Source: Eudorina sp. 2006-703-Eu-15 (taxonomy: Eukaryota > Chlorophyta > Chlorophyceae > Chlamydomonadales > Volvocaceae). From it: 64,000 bases of DNA. The translations under genes were made by a program, and so were the position numbers. Shown piece by piece: positions 49,380-59,700 of the stretch. The stretch's first letter is position 1. Each line of letters begins with the position of its first letter. The notes beneath the pieces are model-generated. The model saw nothing but the letters and a program-made list of their open reading frames with translations. It was not told where the DNA came from and did no database searches. The DNA is taken from assembly GCA_003117195.1 (NCBI GenBank), contig BDSI01000005.1:666857-730856 (forward strand), read 5' to 3'.

Positions 49380-52300
49380 CTACTGCTGCTGCTGTTGTTG
49401 TTGCTGTTGCTGCTGGTGGAAAAACAGCTGCAGAGCCTCCTGCACATCCACGTTGGCCAGCTGCGTCAGCGCAGTAAATTCCGACGTCAGTGATCCGCCG
49501 CCGCCGCCGCCGTCTCCAGCGGCAGCACCGGCGGCGCCGACGCCCCGAAGCGCCGCCGTGACCTCCATGTCGGCCGCCTCCTGCGCGTAATGGTGCTCGG
49601 TGCCGTGCGCCGAGGCCGGCTCCCGACGGAGAAGCGATCCGCGACCCATGGGTCCGGCGACGTTCCGTGACCCGGCCATGGCAAGCTCCATCCCCAACGG
49701 ACTGACCGTGGTGGAACCCTGCCGGCACAGGGGCCCGTCCGTCGCCGCGCTCTCATCCGTCAGCTCTCCCTCGGCGGCGTTCAGCCCCATCGCCACCATC
49801 ATCGCCGCATGGCTCGGTCCGCCGCCGCCGCCGGCGCTCGTATGCAGTCGGAAGGTGTTGTTCGTCCCCGCGGTCCGGGCGCTGGCTCGCGAGCAATCCG
49901 CCGTTCCGGCCCCGCCGCCCGCTGGGCCAGGCAAGGACGGGTCCGGCTGCGCATGAGCCGCCGCCGCCGTTGCTGCAGCCAGCCCCAGGCTGAAGCGGTT
50001 CGCGGCGGCGTTTGTGGGCGACGGCCCCCGCGCCAAGCTGAAGCCCCCGCCGCCGCCCGGAGCCGACGACACGTGCCCCAGTAGCACCGGCTGCAGCCGG
50101 TAGCTGAACGAGTCGAGGGCGAGGGCGGAGCCGCACCCGCCCGCACCGTTGCCCGCGTGCTGCGAGGGCAGCGCAATGGCGAAGAGCTGCGCCTGACCGT
50201 CGTCCGAGGGGTCGGGCTCCGAGAGAAGTTGCAGGCCGTTGAGCTTGGAGAAGGACAGGGCGTCCGCGCTGGACGGCATGTAGAGCTTGTAGGCGGGGCA
50301 GTGGCCGCCGGCAACCGGGGCGGCGGCGTCGTACATCCCCTCCCCGCTGCGCGCGGCTGTGAGAACCAGCCGGTCGTCAAAGCTACCGCTCCCACCGACC
50401 TGACCCAGCTGCAGCACGTCCGACAGACCCAGAGCCCCGCCCCCGCCGCCACCGACGCCGCCGTCGCAGAGTTCACCGCCGCCGCCCATGCCATCAGCAC
50501 CGTCACTGCCGACCTTCCTCAGGAACGACATCGCCCCGTGACCACCGCCTGTGCCGCCGCCGCCGCCGCCTCCTACACCACCTACACCGCCCGCCTGCCC
50601 TTGCCCTTGCCCCGCTCCGTGCAAGCCCTGTGCATGACCCGCGGCAGTCGGTGCGCCGCCCCCGCCCGTGCCAGCACCCGCGCCAGCGCCCGCCCCGTGC
50701 CCATTCGCGGCGCCACCGCCCCCTGTGCCCCCGCCCGGACCCGACGCAGCCGCAGGCGCCGACGCCAGCTCGTTGTCCTGCAAGATGGCCAGAGCCGCCT
50801 GGCAAGACTGCTTGGCCTTGTCCTCCGAGCTGAAGGACCCCAGCTGCCGCAGCCTCTGCACCCGGCCGTTCCACACCGCCGCGCACGTCTCGATGTCGCC
50901 GCTGGGGACGTCCTCCCGGGCGGCCGCCGCCGCCGCGGCCTCGGTGCGGTACAGCACGCCAACGACATTGGAGATCCGGCTTGGAATGACGACCTCCAGG
51001 GCCGCGCCCGCCGGCAGAGCGCGCGATATCTGCGCAAACACATCGCCACCGCCACCGCCACCAGCACCAGCGCCCCCGCCCGCTCCAGAACTGCCATCCG
51101 CCTTGCAGCTGCCAGCCCCTGCCATGCCGCACCCGCCCGCACTCCCCCGGGTCCCTGCGTTGGGGAGTCCGCCGCCGGCTGCCCCGCCGGCTGCGGATCC
51201 AGGGGCTGTTGCTGCGGCAGGGAGGGCTGCGGAACTCGCGTGCGTGTCGTACCCGCCGCGTTGGGCTGCCGCTGACGGGGCCGCGTGTGCAGCTTCATTC
51301 GCCTGCAAAAGGCCAAGCCTCGCCGCCGCCCCCGAGAGCGCTACCGAACGAAACGGGTCCTGCCCCTGCCCCTGCTGCTGCAGCTGGTGGTGATGGTGAT
51401 GGTGGTGCGGGAAATGGCCCTCCTGCGGCCCGGCCTCACGCTTCGGGAAGCTGCCCGCCCCCGGCCCGGCTCGGGCGCCCGCATCGTCCAAGCGGGACGA
51501 CCCGTGCTGCTGCTGCTGCTGCGTCGCCAACCCTCCCTGATGCCCGTATGACTGGTGTTGCTGCAGCTGTTGTCGCTGCTGCAGCTGCCGCAACTGCGCG
51601 CTGCCCTCCCCGGCCAGCTCCACCACAGCCGCCTGCATACGCGTGCCGTACGACCCACCGCCCGCCCTGCCGCCGCCCGACCCCAGCCCGCCCCCCCGCC
51701 GTCCGTGAAGGCCCCCCTCCCGCCCCCCGTCTCCCCTGACCTGAGCGACAGGCCAACCGCTGACGCCATGCTCGTCAACGCGACGTCCGAGTCCGGGTCG
51801 GGGTGCAGCAGCAGCGTTAGCTGGCCCCCCGGGCCCAGCCGCGGCCGCGACACCGAGTGGGAGTGCTGCAGCTGCAGCACTGATCCGGAAGCTGGGGCCT
51901 GCTGCTGCTGCTGCTGGTGTTGCTGAGAAGCGCTGATACCTGAGAGCCGCACGGGGTCGCCCAGGTGGCCCCGCGGGTCGGCGGAAGAGCCGCCGCCGGC
52001 CGCCGCCGCTGCACTGTACGTCTGAACGGGATATGCCAGGCTGTGCAGCCGCGCGGCCTGGCGCACCTCGGCGGCCGACAGGTCGGCCCCGCCTCCGCGG
52101 CCGGCCGGGCCCAGATGGGCCTGCAGCTGGGAGGCGCGCTGAAAGGAGGATTGCAGTCCGGCGGAGGCCCCCCACCCCCGGCCCCGCCCCCGCCGAGCAG
52201 CTTAGCAAGCTCATCGGCGCCGGCAGCCCCGCCCCCACCACCCCTCACTCCAAGCTGATGCAAGGCGAAAAGTGCCCCTTGGGATTCGTCGTCCAGACGG

Positions 52301-54811
52301 AACTGATTGAGCGCACCCGCCCGGCTGCTGCCCCCAAACGTCCCCGGGCCCACACCGTTGCCAGACCTCGCACCGCCCGTGGGGTTTCGGAGCCGTGTCA
52401 AGGCAAGCGTCGCCTGATCCATTGGACTGAGCCGGAGCGACAGGCCGTGCAGCGGCAGCACACCCGCGCTGCCGCCGCCCCCGCCGCCGCCGTGACCGTG
52501 GAGGCTGCCGAAGCTGCTCAGCAAGTCCCCGCCACCGCCGGCGCCACTGGCAAGCAACGCCTCCAGCTCCCCCGCCAGGGCGTCATCCCTAACCTGCAGA
52601 TGGGCCGCGGCGGCCACACCCGTGGGGTCCGAACCAAACCGGACGGGGTCAGGCAGCAGGGTGAACTGCGGATGATGCTGCTCTGCCAGGGAGCTCAGGC
52701 CACCCGCGGCCAGTCTGACCGCCTGGCGGTGCGCCGCGGCCGCAGCGGCCGTGCCGGGCTGCATGCTCGCCATCCCATCGGCCGCCGCGGACGAGTGCGC
52801 CTCAGAGAGCTTCTGCGCCAGCGCGAGCTGCTCCAGCGGATGCAACACATGGGCTGCTGAGCCCCCGCGCGCGTGCTGCCGGCCCGGCAGCTCCACCGGC
52901 TCGCGCGGCAGGTCCACGCCTTGCAGCGTGCCCGGCCCCACGACGCCCGCGTCCCGCCCCGCCACCGCTCCGGCGAGAGCCGTCGCCGCCGCTGCTGCTG
53001 CTGCTGCTGATGCCGTGGGCACCTCCGGTCCCTCCCGCGATAACCCGTAGCTCCGGCGCGCACCGCCGCCGGCGGCAGCAGCCGCGCCAGCGCTGGATGC
53101 ATGGCCTGCCCCGCTGTGAACCACGTGCCCGCCGTTTTCGCGGCTGCTGGCGGTACACGGCGTAGCATCTGGCACAGCGCCCATACCATCGCTGGCCCCG
53201 CTCCGTCCAGGTGCCCCCGCCGTCAGGGCGGATCCAGTCGGTGCCGGCCCGTCCCGTGTTCCTGCGTGGCTGTCCCCAGCGGCCGCACCAGCGTTGTCGC
53301 TACCGCCACCCCGAGCAGCGGCGCCCGCACGCACGCTGGGCAAACTGTCAAGCGCGCGCCGCTGGCGCGGCCGCGGCTGCTCCGCCTCTCCATCTGTCCA
53401 GTCCGCGTCCTCAGCGTCTGCCTCCCGCCACCGCCTTCGGCCGCGACCGGGGCCGGCAGCAGCGGCAGCCGCAGGCGACCGAGCTGCGGGGTGCTCCTCG
53501 GACCCTGACTGATTTGATGCAGCGGCGCGCGGCGCGGCGCGCGGCCTTGCCGGCGCCGCAGCCTCGCCACCCCCACCCCCTGCCGCAGGACCGACTGCGG
53601 AACCTCGCTGACGTCGAGGCTTGCCGGGGTTACCCGCATCACTGAGCAGCTCGTCAATGGCCGCATCGTGGCGAATGTTGCCATCCGCGTCGACGTAGTC
53701 CGAGTAGCAAAAGTTCAAGCGCGCCTGGTCAGGGAACAGGGCGGCGCGATGAGACCAGAGGCCCACAAGGACCACCGCACACAGGTGTCCTGCACCACGG
53801 ACCTAACTAACTAGGCCTATTGATGACGAAGGACCTAACTAACGGACCTAACTAACTAACGGACCTAACTAACTAGGCCTATTGATGACGAAGGATGGCA
53901 TTCACAAGGCGACCCAGATCAGGGAATAACCCAGATCACCCTTGGCGCGATTTATCGGGGACCCCGGGATTCCTGTGTGCAGCGGGGGGCCGGCCGGTTG
54001 CGTCGGACGACCCACTGCCCGCTTGGGCGCCGCACTGCGGGCAAGGCCTGCGCCAGACAGTTTATGCTGGCCGTGCTTCGCTGCCATCTGGCTGCACGAA
54101 CTGCAATCCCACATCCACCCCTCCGGCCTCAACGAGGGCCCAGTCTGCTACACGATGAGCGGGTGCCAGTGGCGGCGGCGGAATGATCTCGTCATGTGAC
54201 GCGGCTAGTCACCTTGAGGCCCCTGATGCGGATGGCCGCTTTGTCGAAAACTGCTGCCGCCTCGGCTTCCGTGTCGTAGGAACCCAGGTACAGGTACTTG
54301 CCGGAAGAGTTGATGGCTGCTTGCCATCGCTGCAAGCACACGGGCGTGGGCGATGTTTTGCAGCGACACCGACGGCTCGGGACAACGTACAACATGCAGG
54401 ACAGGACGGGGAGCACGCGGTTCTGCAGGTGATGGCTAGACGCCAGCAACAGGCAAGTCATAGAGCTCTGCTCGCAAGCATATGTGCCGTCCATTATACT
54501 CTGGAGGTTAGAAAGGCACCCGTCACAACATCAAATCCATGCATCTTGCCCACCTTGTTTTTCTTATTCCAACATACACCTCTGAACTTAGACGTCAGTT
54601 GCTTGTTTGAGGATACGGCCACAGCTTTGGTACCGTACGCGAGAGCTCTTGCGCGAACCCCTTCTGCATCGAAGCCATTCAACGTTCCAGTTTGCAGCAC
54701 GGCTGGTAGCGCGACTTGGTGTCCCGGCATGGCCGGCTGGCGGTCGTCCTCGTCGTGGTTTTCGGCATGCCCACTACCAGGGTCATCGTTCCCTTGCAAT
54801 TCATCGCCCAT
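49380..54811 (-). CDS. AP2-domain transcription factor with a giant low-complexity tail
   Basis: Exon 1 (54811-54554) and exon 2 (54329-54213) join to exon 3 (53724-49380). The AP2 DNA-binding domain (about residues 73-132) spans all three: SKFRGVCWNKKNK, then RWQAAINSSGKYLYLGSYDT and EAEAAAVFDKAAIRIRGLK, then ARLNFCYSDY. The intron after KNK splits the domain at a phase 0 site. Exon 3 is over 4.3 kb and encodes Gly/Ala/Ser/Gln/His-rich sequence with polyQ and a His run, and it ends in a polyQ tract directly before the stop. The coding frame changes twice, near 52160-52200 and 51690-51730, both inside C runs on the plus strand. One extra base at each would restore a single protein of about 1,573 residues. 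About residues 1030-1115 resemble a second, degenerate AP2 module. It is likely nuclear; target genes are unknown. Confidence 0.85.
49383..49415 (-). repeat. CAG repeat encoding a C-terminal polyglutamine
   Basis: Eleven consecutive Gln codons (CAG, a few CAA) end the AP2 factor, with the TAG stop immediately after. On the plus strand this reads as a CTG run. Confidence 0.9.
53798..53894. repeat. Nested tandem repeat in AP2 intron 2
   Basis: A 35-base unit (53798-53832) is repeated exactly at 53860-53894. Each copy starts with CGGACCTAACTAACTAGGCC and ends with a GATGACGAAGG tail. The space between is filled by further GGACCTAACTAAC units. It lies in the intron between exons 2 and 3 of the AP2 gene, close to the exon 3 acceptor. 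Confidence 0.95.
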
Positions 54812-56742
54812 AATAATGCTGTGCGACGTGCCCAAGAACCTGCCACGTAACACTCCTGACAACCCAGCAAGTTGACTCCAGATGTTACAGCCAAAGCTCC
54901 AGATTTATAGATTATTTTTGAGCCGCTTGAGACGCCCGTGCTGCCGCGCCAGTGCGTACGAAAATGTTTTGTCTCAAGAAGCTTGGGGTTGGGCTGGCTA
55001 CTCAGGTATCAGGTGCGTGCGGCTGATATGAAAACAACATGTGACTTAGACTATGGTGATCAGATTAATTATGATGAAACTTCATCTGCAAAACGTGCCA
55101 CGGCGTAACGCGGCACGGTGCTCGGACCTGTCCATAAATGGTTACCGTATATGTTGAAGTTCGGAGTATGTTTTAAGGTATACATTCCCGAGTGCAAAAA
55201 CGAATTACGACAGTACCCCGTACGCATTCGAGTTCACAATGTCTATCCCTAGTCCCGGCGTATCTACTAAATCTCTTCAAATTCCTTAGTTGGTGGCCTT
55301 TCTATTACCATGATCCCAAGAAACGTGTTAAAATAATGTGCAGTACTGTCTCCCAAGCTTAGTCGGAGAGGGTGGGCTAAAGTTGCGATCCTGACACCAA
55401 TGACAGCATCTGTCGATCCCATGGTGCCGTCGTGGCATTGGATATCTCATATCAACAGGGGGGCTGCGCAAGTTGGGTTGCGCGGCTGTGGGCGCTTGGG
55501 GTTGCCTAAGCCAAAGCCTGCTGAAGCACACCAATGTCTGTGCGCCACACCGCATCACCTGCATCACCCATAACTTCGGGAAGTCGGCACGTGGAGTGAC
55601 GTAGTACCGGTCGAATCCCCTGCCACATCCTCACAGCGACCTTCGGCCCTGGCTGAATCGCTACAAGTCACACGCAGCATGAACAGGATCCTTTGCCTGG
55701 TAGTCGGCCACACCGCCAAACAACTTCATAACAGAGGCACGCGGGTGGCACTGGAGGTACTTGTTGGATGTACCAGGATCGAGGGGAACGCACCAGCAAA
55801 CGTACGGCGAGCTGTGATAAAGGTCAGGAAAGCGGCTGGTACCTCGCACTGAAGTACCGTATCGGTGGCAAGGCTACGCCAGTCTGTCTGCTTAAACCGG
55901 AAGCTTGCTGACAAAAAAAGAGATTCTTCGTCGCCTCGGCAAACAAGCGCGCCGACCCATTCGCCAGATACGCAGGGGCGGCGAATTGGCGCCTGCCCAC
56001 AAGAGGACGTCGCGCCGCTTGCCGGCCTCGTCGGCTGCGACCGCAAGTTCTGGCTTTGGGGAGCCTTGGCGCACCCGAACGCAACGTGCACCATGCGTGA
56101 TAGCACAACCGGTAGGCCAGCGCGCTGCTGCTCCCAACCGCCCCTTGACGACGCCGACATCACCATGCTCAAGCGCGCCAGGCCGCAGCCCCGAGTGCTC
56201 CCGCGCCATTGCTCATCGTTGACTCTTATCACTGCCGTCAAATCACCTGTCTTAACCACCCCCAAGGCTCAAGCACACCGTTTCCCAAGTGCCCAATCAA
56301 ATACGAGAATGGGCCCTGTGGGTTCCCACATCACGTCTTAAGCCATCGCTCTGCTGGGGGCGATTCGCCCTGATACAACACCGTTGAGTGCAACTTTTAG
56401 GGTATGGTGCATCAGCCAGCACACGGAGGCTTGGTCCGAATGGTGGGGCAACTGCGTCCACACATCTGCATGTATTACCCTTGCTGCTGCGGGCTGATGC
56501 CGGGACACTCTGAGCCATCCTGTGCCACCCGTCCGCGGCCTGCCTCCCACGGCGTTGTGTGGTTGGGCAGGCCTATAACCGTAGGCACGCACGCCATTGT
56601 CTTCATCCGCTTTCTTCACGTATTCGCGCAAGAGATCTACGTGAAACCCGCCGACTAACGCATCACGGTTCTAATTGCGTCGTCGCACGGCACAGGAAGG
56701 ACAGTTCCGTTCCTGTGCATTCCTGCCCTGTCCTGTCCCGCT
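54812..56742. other. Spacer between the AP2 factor and nephrocystin-4
   Basis: About 1.9 kb. The left part (to about 55350) is AT-rich and should hold the AP2 promoter. The right part is the 3' flank of the nephrocystin-4 gene. ORFs at 55824-56341 on both strands overlap one another and show no domain. Confidence 0.5.
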
Positions 56743-59700
56743 TCATTTGTAAATCCGAACACGGATCTTGAAGCACTCCTCCGTCTTGTCTTCGTCGTCG
56801 TTGACAAACACCAGCGCGTCCACGATGCCCGTTGTGGCGGCGCGCGCATCGAAGGTGAGACCCACGGGTCGGGTGGCGCCGGCCGGCATCTGCAGCCGCG
56901 GCGGCGTGAAGTGCACCAACCAGGGCTGGTTGGAACGCAGCGTGAAGATGCGGAAGTGCTGGTACGGGTTGGTGTAGGTGATCTTCTTGTTGGCCACGGT
57001 GCCCACCGGCAGCTCCACCTCGAACGTCCTGCACAGGGGAAGCGAGAGCGACAAGGAATTTACCACATACGGTAACGCAGCGAGAGCCCTGCTGAAGAGC
57101 GCGGCAGCCCGTACATGCATGGAAAGCTGGAAGGGGATCTGGGTCGGTGTGACGGCTGGTAAGGAGTGAGTGACATGTGCCTGTGTGGAGCGCGCACGCG
57201 AACAATCAATGTAAGTACATGTGAACGCCATGGTCGCCGGGGCACATGGTTGTCGCCGCAACTTGTTGAATAACAGCCGTAATCAGGCTGGCGCATCGCA
57301 AAAGGCCCCCCTTCCAGACCGTACTAACAGCCCGTAACGGGGTCGCTGCCGTTTTGTGCGCGTTCGGTACACGATACAGTGCCGCCCTATGCAGACCGCC
57401 CACTGGACCCCAACCAGCACCCAACACCCCTCTCCGCACTCCACACCTGCTGATGAGCGGCCCCTGCGCCTCCGCCGTCACCAGCATGGCGTACACCAAC
57501 TCCCGTGACTCGCTGTCCACGATGTTAATCTTGATGTCCTTGATGCCCACCGCCACCGGCCGAAAGCTCAGCAGCAGCTCCGTCAGCGCGCCGCCCACTA
57601 GCACGAACGAGTCGGGGGACACCTGCGCACGGGTGCGCGTGCAGCGCGGGAGGCATGGATGGGCAGCGCGGGAGGGCGATCGAGAACTGGTAGCTGGGCA
57701 ATCGCCGCTGTCGAACGGCCGATGGCGGTGGTCGCGCCTTGTGACCGTCACCTACAGCCCATCCCAGTGCCATGCACACGTCTTACCAAGCCTCATCAAC
57801 CCCAGGCCACCCGAAACATTGATAGGACCCCAGATCCCAAACCCTCACCGGAAACCCCGCACGTCTCATTTCCCCGCCTTACCCAATTCGCCATCAATGG
57901 ATCCCACCCCTAGAAGAAGAAAACAATTCCTGCGGGCACCAGACAGCTTCACCTCGGCCAATTCCGCCCTCCCCAGCACACCTGAAGCTCGTCCGGGTGC
58001 GTGTTGTACGCCGCCACGCGCCTCGACACCACGCCGCGCACCACCACGCTCGCCTGGCTGGTCTGACCTATCATGGCGCGCATGTCAACCTTGCGCAGCG
58101 CGTGCACGAAGACCTGCCACACCTCCACGGGCCGCGCCATGAGGCGGTCCAGGTAGATGAGCAAGTAGAAGTGCACCACCTCGGGCGCCCCGCCCACCTT
58201 GTACTTGATGTACAGCTCGTCCCGGTCGGGTCCCGCGGTGAGGGCGCTGCTGCCCACACCCAGGATGACGTCCGGGTTGCTGCAGGCGGCGCACAGGTAG
58301 CGCAGCGCGCCGGGCGCGGCGGCGAAATAGGACGCCTGCGCGCCGGGCAGGTTGCGCAGCTTGACGGTGGTCCGCAGCAGCTGCCGCTCTGGCTGGTAGT
58401 ACCTGGGTCGGTTGGTTGGGAGAGGACGGGGGAAGGCGCGCGCGGCACTTGTGATATGAGGGCGCCTGACGCAAGCATCGAACGGCGGAGAGAGGCGTCT
58501 GAGAAGTATTGCCAGGGGGGTTGGTCGACGACGATGATGACAAAGATGGTAATCAGAAGTACGACGGGGATGCCCTTGGGTGAAGAGTGGGTAGGAAGCC
58601 TCCTCAGCTCACCGATATGGGAGCTGAGGCTGTCATCAACGTGCCCGCGACACCCTTGAACCCCGCGGACACGACAACAAGATGGACACCCGGCCGTGCA
58701 TGCCAGCACCTGAAGGTCCGGTCGATGATGATAGGCCGCGGCACCACCTCCAGCTCCAGAACCGACACCGGCACATCGTCCTTGGTGCTCACCATCTCAA
58801 TGGTCACTGTGTGGCCAGCGGGCAGCGCGGGGCCCGGGCCGGACACGGGGGCGCCCGGGGCCCCGGGGCTGCCGCGAGCAGCAGCCACTGCGGAGGACCG
58901 CACCCGTGCGGCCAGCGACTGGCTGACGGGCGGGTCGGGGGCGAGCGCGCTGCTCTTGTACGCGTCAGGCGGCTCGAAGGACTGGAGCCGGAACGGGATG
59001 ACGATGCGCTCGTGGGCCTGGGGACAGCCAGCGAGGGTGGAAGGAGCAGGACGTATGGAGGAGCGTGCGGGCAAGGAGGCCGCGCGTGGGTTGATCACGG
59101 AAGGGTTCAGCGAGAGTGCGCCGCCATCGCAGGGATTCATCAGCACAGTCACTGTCATCGCTGTCCACGGTTTCGAGACATGTATGAATTCAAGGGTGTG
59201 CGGTCCCTCCGAGACGCCCTGGCCCGCCAGGCAGAGCATGAGGCAGAGGGGTCACGGGGCCACCCGCCCTGCCCTGGCCTTAGCTACCTGCAAGTACAGC
59301 CTGTTGCCGCTCATGATCTCCTGCTCCAGTGGCCCCACGGGCTGCGACACGGTGCCCAGGAACCTCGCGTTTGCGGCCCTCAGCGCCCGGTAGTCGTCCA
59401 TGCGGGACAGCACGGACGCCTCGTGGGGAGCGCTGATGCGCAGCTCGAACGTCTGTCGCGGCCGCGTCAAACAGGTCATGGAAAGGAAGGACTTCAGAGC
59501 CTGTGACGGCGTGACTCGTGGGTTAACCGTCTCGGCGAGGTATGTGTCCCGCCTAGCCGTTGGAAGGGAGTGGAGATCCATTCCGCAAAGGTCCTGAGTA
59601 CCGAAACGACCCCAGCATCATGGCGATACCCATGGTCCGGACCCATGCCGGGCCAGTAATACGGCCTCTGCCCACGTATTCGCCGAGCATTACCATTACG

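Noticed and set aside
50157..51275. Long plus-strand ORFs opposite the AP2 factor
   Set aside because: They arise from the mirror of GC-rich low-complexity codons. Arg-rich, Pro-rich composition and no motifs.
51740..52241. First part of the 953-codon minus-strand frame as the true AP2 coding frame
   Set aside because: In this interval that frame gives Arg/Gly/Ala shadow sequence, whereas the neighbouring frame gives coherent text such as SGISASQQHQQQQQQAP. The frame becomes genuine only after about 51700.
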